The position numbers and the translations under genes were made by a program. A DNA stretch of 64,000 bases. Source: Bog-473 sp963751335. GTDB taxonomy: Bacteria; Actinomycetota; Acidimicrobiia; Acidimicrobiales; RAAP-2. The notes under the pieces were generated by a model. The model had not been told where the DNA came from, did no database searches, and saw only the letters and a list, made by a program, of their open reading frames with translations. Shown one piece after another: positions 7,645 to 16,130 of the stretch (positions within the stretch are counted from its first letter, which is position 1; the number at the start of each line of letters is the position of its first letter). The DNA is taken from positions 310,001-374,000 of the forward strand of contig CAVVUB010000007.1 in NCBI GenBank assembly GCA_963751335.1. Reading direction: 5' to 3'.

Positions 7645-8820
7645 ATGGACCCCGTCCGCAATCCGTACAACCCTGGGGCCGGAACCCGGCCACCCGCCCT
7701 GGTCGGCCGGGACTCCGAGATCGAAGCGATGGACGTCACCCTCCAACGCCTTCTCCTGGGAACGAATTCACAGAGCCAGCTCCTCGCCGGCCTACGCGGG
7801 ACGGGCAAGACGGTCTTGCTCAACGAGTTCGAAGAGCTGGCCCAGGGACGGGGATACTTCCACGAGTACATCGAGGTGAATGAGGACGGGAACCTCGCTC
7901 CGTCTATCGCGGCGGCCCTGAGGCGTGTCCTCCTGGCCATGGACGCCAAGCGTCGCATTGGGGACGCAGTGCGCCGCGCCCTTGGAGTCCTCAAGGCCTT
8001 CACCCTCCGGATCCCCAACGGTCCAGAATTGAGTATCGACGTCGATGCCGTTCTGGGACCAGCGGACTCCGGCGAGCTGGGAGCCGATCTGGCGGGACTC
8101 TTCGTTGAGGTTGGGGGGGTGGCGCGGGCCACCGGCACCGGAATCCTGCTCGCCATCGACGAGCTCCACTACGTGGATCAGCCCACGCTGACCGCCCTGC
8201 TCGTCGGACTGCACCGCGCCACCCAGGAGCGTCTCCCGATCACGATTTCCGGAGCCGGGCTGCCGACACTGGCCGCGCTCACCGGAGAGGCGAAGACTTA
8301 CGCGGAGCGGATGTTCGTGATGTCGCGAATGGGCATGCTCAGCGAGTCTCAAGCCGGCGAGGCACTCCAGACACCGGCCCGGTCAGAGGGCGTCCTTTGG
8401 GCTGACGAAGCCATCACGAGGGTCCTCGAGCTCACCAGGTGCTATCCCTACTTTCTCCAGGAGTTCGGCAAACACGCGTGGGACGTCGCCGACGGACCCG
8501 GAGTCATCACCCTCGATGACTTCAACCGCTCCGTTCCATTGTCGATGGCCAAACTCGATGACAGCTTTTTCCTCGTACGCGCTGCGGGCTCGACACCCGC
8601 CGAGCGTGCGTACATGCGCGCCATGGCGCGCCTCGGCGCGGGTCCCGTGCGGACCGCTGACGTGGCGATTGCGCTGCAACGAAAACCTGCTTCCCTCAGC
8701 CCCGTGAGAGAGAGCCTTCTCAGGCGCGCCATGTGCTATGTCCCGAGTCGCGGTGAGATCGCCTTCACCGTCCCCCTCTTCGACGAGTTCATGAAGCGGT
8801 GGATTCCCTCGGAGGACTGA
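7645..8820 (+). CDS. AAA family ATPase (Orc1/Cdc6-STAND-like ATP-binding protein)
   Basis: A 391-residue protein from the ATG at 7645 (MDPVRNPYNPGAGTRPP); the longer frame from 7585 begins inside the predicted -35 and is rejected. PPALVGRDSEIEAM is the typical lead-in, Walker A is GLRGTGKT near residue 50, and Walker B is LAIDELH near residue 170. A helical/winged-helix C-terminal half follows, with ELTRCYPYFLQEFGKHAW. Such stand-alone ATPases occur in actinobacteria and mobile elements; their roles are mostly unknown. No transposase, nuclease or antitoxin neighbour is visible. The unusually structured promoter suggests tight control. Confidence 0.85.
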   Translation: MDPVRNPYNPGAGTRPPALVGRDSEIEAMDVTLQRLLLGTNSQSQLLAGLRGTGKTVLLNEFEELAQGRGYFHEYIEVNEDGNLAPSIAAALRRVLLAMDAKRRIGDAVRRALGVLKAFTLRIPNGPELSIDVDAVLGPADSGELGADLAGLFVEVGGVARATGTGILLAIDELHYVDQPTLTALLVGLHRATQERLPITISGAGLPTLAALTGEAKTYAERMFVMSRMGMLSESQAGEALQTPARSEGVLWADEAITRVLELTRCYPYFLQEFGKHAWDVADGPGVITLDDFNRSVPLSMAKLDDSFFLVRAAGSTPAERAYMRAMARLGAGPVRTADVAIALQRKPASLSPVRESLLRRAMCYVPSRGEIAFTVPLFDEFMKRWIPSED

Positions 8821-9076
8821 CTCGTCCGAAAGCGCGATACGGCCTCGTATTCGACGACAGCCGACACCTCGGTGGCGCCCGTCCCACCAAGTCGGGTTCA
8901 TTGAGATCTCATGACGCTGTGGGCTCATTCGCCCACCAACCGAGAGGGGCGCGCACCTCTCGAGAAAGAGCTTGTGGTATCAACGGTCGGTCCGCGGGCC
9001 CACAGGAGTCGGCGACCGTGTCCGACTAATCCCTCCATCATCGGACGACTCCAGGCCGAGACCGTCCAAGGTAGGA

Positions 9077-10900
9077 ATGTCGAACCGAGAACGCGACGAC
9101 GAAGCCCATCAGCCGGCCGACCCTCACTCACCTCGGTCCCCCGTTGAACTCCCCGAATCCCCTGCCGGGACACGACGGAGCGATGGTTCTCCACAACCGC
9201 CCCAGCCGGGCACACTTGCGGGCCTCGAAGCGCTCGGCACCGAGATGGAAAGCGCGGAGGTGGCGCGGCACGAGCGGGCGCGTCACGCCGCTCCATCTGG
9301 TCGGCGACGTTGGAAAAGGTGGGCCGTCGTGGGGCTCGCCGCCGTGATCTTGCTGGTCGCCGCCGGGGGCGGCTATCTCTACTACCTGGCCCACGACTTG
9401 CGACGGGTCACCGTGCACGGCCTCCACTCGGGCTTTCGTGCCGGAAAGGAAGCCGGTACGGAGAACATTCTGATGGTGGGATCCACGTCTCGCTGCGCGC
9501 TGGCAGTTCAGAATCCCGTCTACGGCACCTGTTCACAGGGAGTAACCGGAGTGAACAGCGACGTCATCATGATTCTCCACGCGGACGCTGCCCACCACCG
9601 TTTGGCATTGCTCTCCATCCCACGAGACCTCTTTGTTCCCAATGCGCGGAGCTACGGAGCCAACAAAATCGACGCCGGACTCGACCAGGGGCTCAGCCAG
9701 GTCGTTGCTTCGGTCGAAGAGGACTTTGGCATCCCGATCCAGCACGCGGTTTCTCTCAACTTCGACCAGTTCGCCAATATCGTCAGCGCCCTCGGCGGCA
9801 TCAACATGTCCTTTCCCGTTTCTGTGTTCGACTGGTCTCCGACGGGCGGCGGCGTGAACGGCAACCAACCTGTGAGCTCCGGGCTTAACCAGAAGGCCGC
9901 CGCCTGCGTGCACCTCAACGGCACGCAGGCGCTCGAGGTCGTGCGGGCACGCCACTTGCGCCACGAGACCTCCGAATCCAATCCGAACGACCCCTATTCC
10001 TGGCCCCAAGAGGCTCAGAGCGATCTGGCGCGCATTCGTCGGGACCATGAGTTCTTGCGGGTATTGGCCACGGCGGCGGCGAAGCACGGTCTCGACAACC
10101 CGGTCTCAGATCTCAGCCTGATCAACTCCGTCAAGGCTGATCTCACCTTTGACCAGACATGGCCCATCGACGACCTGGTCAACCTCGTATTGGATTTCCA
10201 TTCGATCGGCATCGACTCGGTTCCCCAACTCACCCTCCCGGTCCAGGTCGTCAACGACCCTGACGGATCGGGAGGCAGTCTGCGCTACGAAGGTGGCACC
10301 TACGGCGACGTGGAATTCCCCTCCGAAGCGCAGGACCTCACGGCAATCGACCGAGTGCTCGGGGTCGGCGCGCACATCGACTCGATGACGGGGAACCCGT
10401 TGCCGGCACCGGCGTCGGTGTCCGTCTCGGTCCTCAACGGCACCGGCGGCGCGAACCAGGCGGCGGACACGGCAGCGTCGCTGACGGCCCTCGGATTCCA
10501 CCTCGCCGGGATCGGTGACACCGCGTCCGTGGGCGACGTCTCCGAGACCTTCGTCTACTACGGATCTCGAAGCGCTCGGGCCGAGGCCGCGGCCGAATCC
10601 GTGGCGCGCTCCATGTCGGGATCCGTCGTCATGGCCTACGACCCGGCCAAGGTGACCGAGGGCGCGCAGGTGACGGTGGCCACCGGTTCGCAGTTCTCGG
10701 TCAACCCTCCCGCTCCACCAACCTCCGACCAGACCTCGGTGACCCCTCCGAGCACGACCACCTCTGTCCCATCGAACTCCAGTTCGTCGACCGGGGCGAT
10801 CGCTGCGCCGAATGCTTCGTCGACCAACCTCGAACGGTGGGACCCCCGGGCGTGCGCGCCCGGCGCGGTTCCCGTGGCGCCAACCCCGAATCGGACCTGA
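9077..10900 (+). CDS. LCP (LytR-CpsA-Psr) family envelope polymer ligase with LytR_C domain
   Basis: A 607-residue membrane protein. The ATG at 9077 is chosen because AAGGTAGGA abuts it; the frame is open 35 codons further without homology. An acidic/proline-rich cytoplasmic tail of about 80 residues precedes one transmembrane segment (82-103). The LCP catalytic domain follows (about 128-330) with ENILMVGS, the SIPRDLFV strand whose Arg contacts the polyprenyl pyrophosphate, and GANKIDAGLDQG. A LytR_C domain (about 445-530, SVSVLNGTGG) and a Ser/Thr/Pro-rich tail end the protein. LCP enzymes attach wall glycopolymers such as arabinogalactan or teichoic acid to peptidoglycan. Acts at the outer face of the membrane. 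Confidence 0.9.
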   Translation: MSNRERDDEAHQPADPHSPRSPVELPESPAGTRRSDGSPQPPQPGTLAGLEALGTEMESAEVARHERARHAAPSGRRRWKRWAVVGLAAVILLVAAGGGYLYYLAHDLRRVTVHGLHSGFRAGKEAGTENILMVGSTSRCALAVQNPVYGTCSQGVTGVNSDVIMILHADAAHHRLALLSIPRDLFVPNARSYGANKIDAGLDQGLSQVVASVEEDFGIPIQHAVSLNFDQFANIVSALGGINMSFPVSVFDWSPTGGGVNGNQPVSSGLNQKAAACVHLNGTQALEVVRARHLRHETSESNPNDPYSWPQEAQSDLARIRRDHEFLRVLATAAAKHGLDNPVSDLSLINSVKADLTFDQTWPIDDLVNLVLDFHSIGIDSVPQLTLPVQVVNDPDGSGGSLRYEGGTYGDVEFPSEAQDLTAIDRVLGVGAHIDSMTGNPLPAPASVSVSVLNGTGGANQAADTAASLTALGFHLAGIGDTASVGDVSETFVYYGSRSARAEAAAESVARSMSGSVVMAYDPAKVTEGAQVTVATGSQFSVNPPAPPTSDQTSVTPPSTTTSVPSNSSSSTGAIAAPNASSTNLERWDPRACAPGAVPVAPTPNRT

Positions 10901-10987
10901 ACGAGCCCACATGACATCCCTGCCACGTGATGCATCCGTTGCCAGGCGCTCCGGCGGACCGGCACACCACCCATATCGACCCGGCGG

Positions 10988-11491
10988 TCAGGACGGTCGA
11001 TCGAACACCTGAACCAAAACCGAGCGAGCAGCCGGCGCACCGTCAACGACCCGATTCACCCGACGAGTCAGGCGCCATCCATCGGGAGTGCGGTGGCACT
11101 CCCAGCGATTCGCCGAGACCCGCCACACCTCATGACCCCGGTCCGAGTGCAAGAACACCTGCGAGTAGGCGATAGCGACCGCCTGATCACCATCGACGGT
11201 CACGACCGGTGCGCTCTGGACGTGTGCGCACCCGTTGCGGATGAGCTCCCGCTGTCCGTCGCTCTCGACCATGGCGACCACTTCGCCTGGGCCCTCCAAC
11301 CGCGAGAGATCCGATTCGAGCACCCCGCTCTCGTCCCAGAGCGCGGCGGCCTCCTGGCTACTGCCGGTGTCCACTGCGGGACCCCAGCTGTTGATGAGAC
11401 GGAGAACGGCGAGGTGGTCCTCGAGCTGGTGGACCCGGTTCTCGAGCGCGGCCAGGCGCGCATCGACGCGTTCTTGATCCGTGCGTGTCAC
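10988..11491 (-). CDS. SnoaL-like (NTF2 superfamily) protein
   Basis: A 167-residue protein starting at the GTG at 11491, two bases after the stop of the DinB gene, with AAGGGGG in the end of that gene as ribosome binding site. A longer frame to 11656 would lie inside the DinB gene. The N-terminus is a short coiled-coil-like helix (RLAALENRVHQLEDHLAVL) followed by the SnoaL/NTF2 fold (RLINSWGPAVD, LWDESGVLESD, YSQVFLHSDRG, WECHRTPDGWRLTRRVNRVVDG). Members include aromatic-ring dioxygenase small-subunit relatives and small isomerases. Translational coupling suggests co-production with the DinB protein, but no joint function is evident. Confidence 0.78.
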   Translation of the reverse strand: MTRTDQERVDARLAALENRVHQLEDHLAVLRLINSWGPAVDTGSSQEAAALWDESGVLESDLSRLEGPGEVVAMVESDGQRELIRNGCAHVQSAPVVTVDGDQAVAIAYSQVFLHSDRGHEVWRVSANRWECHRTPDGWRLTRRVNRVVDGAPAARSVLVQVFDRPS

Positions 11492-11493
11492 GA

Positions 11494-12135
11494 TCAGCCC
11501 CCTTGTTCCTGTGACGAATTCAGTCTCGACTGCAGCGTGCCGTCGGCGTCCTGGAGATGGTGCTGCGATTCGTGCACCGCGTAGCTGGCCAGGCCGGCGA
11601 CCGTGAACTCGTAGACCCCGTCGGTCCCCCCGTCCCTGATCATGGTGCGCGACCACTCTTGGGATTGGAGCTCAGCGAGAATTCCCGCCAGTCGTTGTGC
11701 CTGCGCCTCAATTCCGTCGGCCAGGTCCGCCACGCCAAGACGGTTGAACGCATCCCATTCACCCTCGTCGGGGTTGAACTGGGGAAACACCGGGCTGTCC
11801 TCTTGCAACATCAGGAGGATCCGATCCCCGTAGACACGCTCGATGTCGCGCACATGGGCGCCGTACTGGATGGGCGAGAAGATCCCCGGGCCCGGGACCG
11901 TGCGGAGGTATGTGTCGTCCGCGCTGGTCAGGAAGTCCCGCCAGGCTGCGGCCGACTCGAGCAATGCATCGCAGAGGTGGTCCCGCTCCATTGCACCGGG
12001 ATGCAGACCGCATTGCGGACACTGCTCGGTTTGCGCTCGTGCCCACTGCCATCCCTCACCACGCTCGCGCCTGAAATCGTCGAGCGTCCTGCGCCGCCCG
12101 GTCTCGTCGGACGTGGACGCAGGATCGGAAGTCAC
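11494..12135 (-). CDS. DinB superfamily protein with N-terminal CxxC motif
   Basis: A 213-residue four-helix-bundle protein of the DinB/YfiT type. An N-terminal CPQCGLHPG resembles a zinc knuckle, and the metal-site pattern is spread over the bundle: IQYGAHVRDIERVY in helix 2 and YAVHESQHHLQDADG near the C-terminus, giving the three His expected of DinB metalloproteins. Actinobacterial members include mycothiol- or bacillithiol-dependent transferases; no such activity can be assigned here. The GTG start at 12135 lies 7 bp after a -10-like TAATGA on the minus strand, consistent with a leaderless mRNA. Confidence 0.8.
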   Translation of the reverse strand: MTSDPASTSDETGRRRTLDDFRRERGEGWQWARAQTEQCPQCGLHPGAMERDHLCDALLESAAAWRDFLTSADDTYLRTVPGPGIFSPIQYGAHVRDIERVYGDRILLMLQEDSPVFPQFNPDEGEWDAFNRLGVADLADGIEAQAQRLAGILAELQSQEWSRTMIRDGGTDGVYEFTVAGLASYAVHESQHHLQDADGTLQSRLNSSQEQGG

Positions 12136-12142
12136 CGCGCAA

Positions 12143-12170
12143 TCATTACGTTCTCACTCGGTGACGACAA
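12143..12170 (-). promoter_or_regulatory. Predicted leaderless promoter of the DinB gene
   Basis: Read on the minus strand: TTGTCG (12170-12165), 16-bp spacer, TAATGA (12148-12143), then 7 bp to the GTG at 12135. This would start transcription at or next to the start codon, and no Shine-Dalgarno is seen. Based only on motif similarity and spacing. Confidence 0.35.
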
Positions 12171-12398
12171 CCGTGGGCTATGACGCTCGGATGGCCCCAC
12201 GACTTCCTCGAGGCCGAGCACTCCGACACGGTGCAACGGCTGGCCCGAACCGAACGAGTTCGAGCACGCCGCAATCTTGAGGTCGTCCCACGGGCTGAGA
12301 CGCCGGCGCTCACCCACGAGCGCGGCCCCGCGTCTTCCCTTGCCCGTCCTTCGGTGCCGTGCCCCGCCGCCAGCGCCGCCTTATGCTTCGGCCCCACC

Positions 12399-14282
12399 AT
12401 GCCGAGCAGACGCGAGGTACTCAGGGCCGGCGGCGCCATGGCCGCAGGGGGCTTGACCGCCGGCTCGCTCGCCTCCGGCCCGGCCTCCGCTTCGACACCC
12501 CGGACGGCGCAGGCTGCAACGAACGCCCGGGCCGGGACGCTCGCGTCCGCCTCGGTGACGAAGCGACCCTTTCAGCGAGGCGGTCCCGGCCCGCTCTACT
12601 GGAGCACCTACGGCTACAGCAACAGCCGTAACACCCAGATACCCGAGGCGGTGTGGCAGGCGAACATCGACTGGATCGCCAAGGACCTGGCCCCGTACGG
12701 CTATCAGATGGTTTGCACGGACGGATGGATCGACGGCGATCAGGACGTCACGTCGCACGGCTACATCAAGAGCCTGAGTGACGATTGGGAGCACGACTGG
12801 GCCTGGTGGGCCAACTACCTCAAAGAGCGGGACATGCAGTTGGGCGTCTACTACAACCCACTCTGGCTGACGAAGTCGGCGGTTTCCGATCGCTCCATCC
12901 GAGTCGCCGGGCGTCCCGACGTGGCCGTGGCCGACCTCGTCAACGACGGCGACTGGTTCGACGGTGGTGGCCAACTGCAATGGGTCGACGCCACGAAGGA
13001 CGGCGCCGAGGAATACGTCAAAGGCTACGTCGAGCACTTCCGCTCCGTGGGCGTCGTCTTCCTACGCATGGACTTCCTCGCCTGGTACGAGACCGGCTAC
13101 GACCAATCCGAAGGAACGATCGGCGTGGCCCACGGCCGTGACAGCTATGTCGAAGCGCTCCGCTGGATTCACGAGGCGGCGGGCGGCGACATGCAACTCA
13201 GCCTGGTCATGCCCAACCTCTTCGATCACGGTGCCGCCGAGCGCCTGTACGGGGACCTGATCCGCATCGACAACGACGTCGACTTCGGCACCTGGTACCA
13301 ACTGAGTGACGGCCGGCAGACCTGGCAACCCATCTGGTCACAGTGGAACAACGCGTTCCAGGGCTTCACCGGTTTCTCCGACGTGTCGGGCCCGGGCCAG
13401 CTCATCCTCGACGGTGACCCACTCATCCTGGGGTCGTTCTCCCATGACGCGGACCGCCAGTCGGCCATCAACCTGTTCGTCATGGCGGGCGCGGCCATCG
13501 CCGTCGCCGACCAGTACGACACCATCGGAACGAACGCCTCTTTCTATTCGAACCAGGAGGTCCTCGACCTGCGCCAGGCCGGTTTGGTCGGCAAACCGGT
13601 CTACCTGAACTCCCATTCGTACGACTGGGACCAGTCCAGCCGGGACTCCGAGCGTTGGATCGGCCAGTTGCCCGACGGCAACTGGGTGGTCGGCTTGTTC
13701 AACCGTTCGGACGCTGCGACTCCTGTCAACCGCTTGGTCGATTTCGGGTCCATCCTGGGGTTGACGAAGCCGGCCAAGGTCCGTGACCTCTGGGCCCACC
13801 AGGACATGGGCCTCTTCACCAGCTGGAACGTCGACCTCGGCCCTCACACATCGTCGCTGGTGAAGGTCACGCCCCAGGAGACGGTGCGCTACCAGGCGCA
13901 GGTCGGAGCGCTGTCGGGGACGGCGCGCTTCGAGAACACCGCTCGGGGACACACCGGCTCGGGCTACGTCACCGGCCTCGACACGGAGGGAAGCAGCCTC
14001 GGGGTCGCCGTCTCGGTGGAGAAATCGGGCACTCGTGCCGTCACGTTCCGGGTGGCCAACGGCTCGGGGAAGCCCGCCGGCCTTACCCTTACCGTCCAGG
14101 ATGCGCAGACCGGTGCGTCGCACGGATCGGGCCGTCTGTCCCTCCCTGCCTCGCTGTCGTGGTCCCACTGGCACGACGTATCGGTACCGTTGCATCTCGA
14201 GGACGGCCCCAACCTGGTGACCCTGAGTGTCGGCGCGGGTGACAATGGCGGTCCGAATGTCGACAGCCTGACCATCGCCTGA
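12399..14282 (+). CDS. Tat-exported alpha-galactosidase-like glycoside hydrolase with carbohydrate-binding module
   Basis: A 627-residue secreted enzyme from the ATG at 12399; the frame extends upstream to 12180 without homology. The N-terminus is a twin-arginine signal (PSRREVLRAGG followed by an Ala/Gly-rich stretch). Residues about 60-400 form a TIM barrel like GH27/GH36 alpha-galactosidases: GPLYWSTYGY, QMVCTDGWIDGD, QLGVYYNPLW, and FLRMDFLAWYETGYD, whose Asp is a plausible nucleophile. A beta-sandwich (VVGLFNRSD...VRDLW) follows, then a CBM35/CBM6-like module (about 500-627). It probably trims plant or microbial polysaccharide outside the cell. The exact family and linkage cannot be fixed. 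Confidence 0.8.
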   Translation: MPSRREVLRAGGAMAAGGLTAGSLASGPASASTPRTAQAATNARAGTLASASVTKRPFQRGGPGPLYWSTYGYSNSRNTQIPEAVWQANIDWIAKDLAPYGYQMVCTDGWIDGDQDVTSHGYIKSLSDDWEHDWAWWANYLKERDMQLGVYYNPLWLTKSAVSDRSIRVAGRPDVAVADLVNDGDWFDGGGQLQWVDATKDGAEEYVKGYVEHFRSVGVVFLRMDFLAWYETGYDQSEGTIGVAHGRDSYVEALRWIHEAAGGDMQLSLVMPNLFDHGAAERLYGDLIRIDNDVDFGTWYQLSDGRQTWQPIWSQWNNAFQGFTGFSDVSGPGQLILDGDPLILGSFSHDADRQSAINLFVMAGAAIAVADQYDTIGTNASFYSNQEVLDLRQAGLVGKPVYLNSHSYDWDQSSRDSERWIGQLPDGNWVVGLFNRSDAATPVNRLVDFGSILGLTKPAKVRDLWAHQDMGLFTSWNVDLGPHTSSLVKVTPQETVRYQAQVGALSGTARFENTARGHTGSGYVTGLDTEGSSLGVAVSVEKSGTRAVTFRVANGSGKPAGLTLTVQDAQTGASHGSGRLSLPASLSWSHWHDVSVPLHLEDGPNLVTLSVGAGDNGGPNVDSLTIA

Positions 14283-14298
14283 GGAGCCGAGTGACGGT

Positions 14299-14985
14299 TC
14301 AGGGCGCTGAGGCAGCCGCGCCGAGCGCCTCCTCCATGCGTTCGGACCAGGATCCAACCTCGAAATGCACCGCGGTCCAACCTGCACGACGAGCGATCTC
14401 CACATTGGCGATCGCGTCGTCCATGAGGACAACGGAGCATCCGCCGCCGGGCCCGGTCAGCACGCTCGACGCCACGACGAAGAACTCTGGTTCGCTCTTC
14501 ATGTGCCCGACCCCGGCTGAGTACACCATCCGATCGACCGGGATCAGCGTGCCAAGGCGCGCTTCCACGTAGGCAGCCCGGCGATGCTCTTGGTTGGTCA
14601 CCAACGCCAGGCGGGCGCCGCGCTCGCTCCAGGAGTTCGCGGCGGCGACGACATCGGTACTGGGCCAGAAGTCTGCTTCGAGCCAACACTCGAGGAACGC
14701 GTCGACCGATGTCGGCCAGGCCTGCTCCCCGATGACACGCTCGAGTGCCTCCTCGATCGACATGCGCCCCACGATCACGTCGGGCCACCAGCGATCGAAG
14801 AAGGCCGTCTTGAGCTCCGACGGATCCACCCCGTACCGATCCGCTACCACGAGTTGCCAGGAATCCTCGCCCCCGCGTTCAGAATCCAGGAGTACTCCGT
14901 CGACGTCGAGCGCCACCACCACCCCGTCCAGTCGTTGATCAGCGCTGGACACGTGACCAGTGGACGATGGACTCAGGTCCACCAA
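14299..14985 (-). CDS. HAD superfamily (subfamily IA) hydrolase
   Basis: A 228-residue phosphatase-like protein. Motif I is ALDVDGVLLDS (two catalytic Asp), motif II LALVTNQ, motif III Lys in GHMKSEPEFF and motif IV VVLMDDAIANVEIA, all in order. The cap is small and helical. The start is uncertain: TTG at 14985, GTG at 14982 or GTG at 14952 are all possible and none has a strong ribosome binding site. Convergent with the glycosidase, with 16 bp between the two stops. Substrate unknown; a sugar-phosphate or nucleotide-type phosphatase is typical of the family. Confidence 0.82.
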   Translation of the reverse strand: MVDLSPSSTGHVSSADQRLDGVVVALDVDGVLLDSERGGEDSWQLVVADRYGVDPSELKTAFFDRWWPDVIVGRMSIEEALERVIGEQAWPTSVDAFLECWLEADFWPSTDVVAAANSWSERGARLALVTNQEHRRAAYVEARLGTLIPVDRMVYSAGVGHMKSEPEFFVVASSVLTGPGGGCSVVLMDDAIANVEIARRAGWTAVHFEVGSWSERMEEALGAAASAP

Positions 14986-15009
14986 GCAGAGGATCAGGCC
15001 GGCGCTGCC

Positions 15010-15669
15010 TCACGTGGAGGCCATGGCGGAAATACGGCGGCTCAGGTTGACCGCATGATCTCCGATGCGCTCGTAGAAGCGAGCGACCAGGGTCACTTGC
15101 GCCGACACCGTTGTCGACATGTCACCCTTGGCGATCTCATCGGTCAGGCGATCGTGGAGGATGTCGAGCTCCTCGTCCTTCTCGTCGAGATCGAGCGCGC
15201 CGGCATCATGGTTGACATAGGCGGACCCGACCATTTGCCACATTTCTGCCGCCACCTCGGACATGCGTTGCACGATGCCGCGGGCGACCGGGGTCATTTC
15301 GCTGCCGGTGTTGGTCAGGGCGCGCTGGGCGATGTGCTCGGCCAGATCGGCACTGCGCTCGAGCTCGGGCAGAATCAGCAGAATCCCGACGAGACGCCGG
15401 AGCTCCCGCTGATCGAGGCCTTCGGCGTCGATCAGTGACCAGATCGACAACTCCACATCCGCGGTCAGGTCATCGATTTCCTGATCGCCCTCCACCACGG
15501 ATTCCGCCAACTCCCGGTCACCGTTGAGCAAAGCCCAGGTCGCCCGGGACAGGGTCTCGCGTACCCGGGCGAAGAGGTTGAGGACGAGATCCTGGACCGT
15601 TGGCGCCACCGCGGAGAAGATACCCAGCTCGCAGTGGAGTGCATTGCCTGCGCTGGCGCACAATGTCAT
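15010..15669 (-). CDS. PhoU domain-containing protein
   Basis: About 219 residues forming two PhoU three-helix repeats (VRETLSRATWALLNGDRELAESVVE...DDLTADVELSIW and MSEVAAEMWQMVGSAYVNHDAGALDLDEKDEELD), each with the E/D-xxx-D metal motif, ending ARFYERIGDHAVNLSRRI. PhoU proteins link the Pst phosphate transporter to the PhoR/SenX3 kinase and dampen phosphate uptake. No pst or kinase gene is adjacent. The frame opens as far as 15780, which would overlap the divergent PadR promoter, so I use the ATG at 15669; an upstream GTG at 15681 or 15678 is also possible. Confidence 0.82.
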   Translation of the reverse strand: MTLCASAGNALHCELGIFSAVAPTVQDLVLNLFARVRETLSRATWALLNGDRELAESVVEGDQEIDDLTADVELSIWSLIDAEGLDQRELRRLVGILLILPELERSADLAEHIAQRALTNTGSEMTPVARGIVQRMSEVAAEMWQMVGSAYVNHDAGALDLDEKDEELDILHDRLTDEIAKGDMSTTVSAQVTLVARFYERIGDHAVNLSRRISAMAST

Positions 15670-15727
15670 TCCTGTCACCACCAGGAGATCTGACGCTCGC
15701 CGTCGCTCGGCCGACTGGATATTCCGG

Positions 15728-15757
15728 TTGACGATGTATCGTCTGCCGGCATAGTAT
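15728..15757 (+). promoter_or_regulatory. Predicted promoter of the padR gene with embedded operator
   Basis: TTGACG (15728-15733), 18-bp spacer, TAGTAT (15752-15757). The -10 overlaps the ATG at 15756, so transcription would begin near the in-frame GTG at 15765 and give a leaderless mRNA. A perfect inverted repeat, GACGAT-GT-ATCGTC (15730-15743), overlaps the -35 and spacer and is a natural site for autorepression by PadR. Confidence 0.5.
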
Positions 15758-16130
15758 GGCGGTCGTGGCCCCTCAATCACGCCAGAACCGAGAAGACGAG
15801 GACTCCCGCCATCTCTCGACGTTGGGGCGCTACGCCGGGCCGGCCACGCTCATCCTTTCGAGCCTGGCCGAGGGTCCGAAGCACGGGTACGCGTTGACCA
15901 AGGACATCGAGCGCTTCGCCGATGTGCGCCTGGCCCCCGGCACCCTCTACGAAGCGCTGAGCCGGCTCGAGGGCCAGGGGCTCATCGAGTCCGTGGAGAG
16001 CGACGACCGCCGGCGGCCCTATCGACTGACCGTGGTGGGTGCCGAGGCGTTGCGAACCCACCTGGCCGCGCAACGCGACGTCGCCGAGCTCGGCCTGCGC
16101 CGGTTGGCCCGGACCTGGCGACCGGCGTGA
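15756..16130 (+). CDS. PadR family transcriptional regulator
   Basis: A 124-residue winged-helix regulator: LILSSLAEGPKHGYALTKDIE opens the PadR fold, and APGTLYEALSRLEGQGLIES is the recognition helix and wing. The helical C-terminal dimerization region (ALRTHLAAQRDVAELGLRRL) is short. The listed start is the ATG at 15756, but the promoter geometry favours GTG at 15765. It overlaps the following membrane-protein gene by 4 bp (GTGA). PadR genes are frequently coupled to genes for short permease-prefix membrane proteins, as here, suggesting that it controls its own operon. Inducer unknown. Confidence 0.88.
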   Translation: MAVVAPQSRQNREDEDSRHLSTLGRYAGPATLILSSLAEGPKHGYALTKDIERFADVRLAPGTLYEALSRLEGQGLIESVESDDRRRPYRLTVVGAEALRTHLAAQRDVAELGLRRLARTWRPA

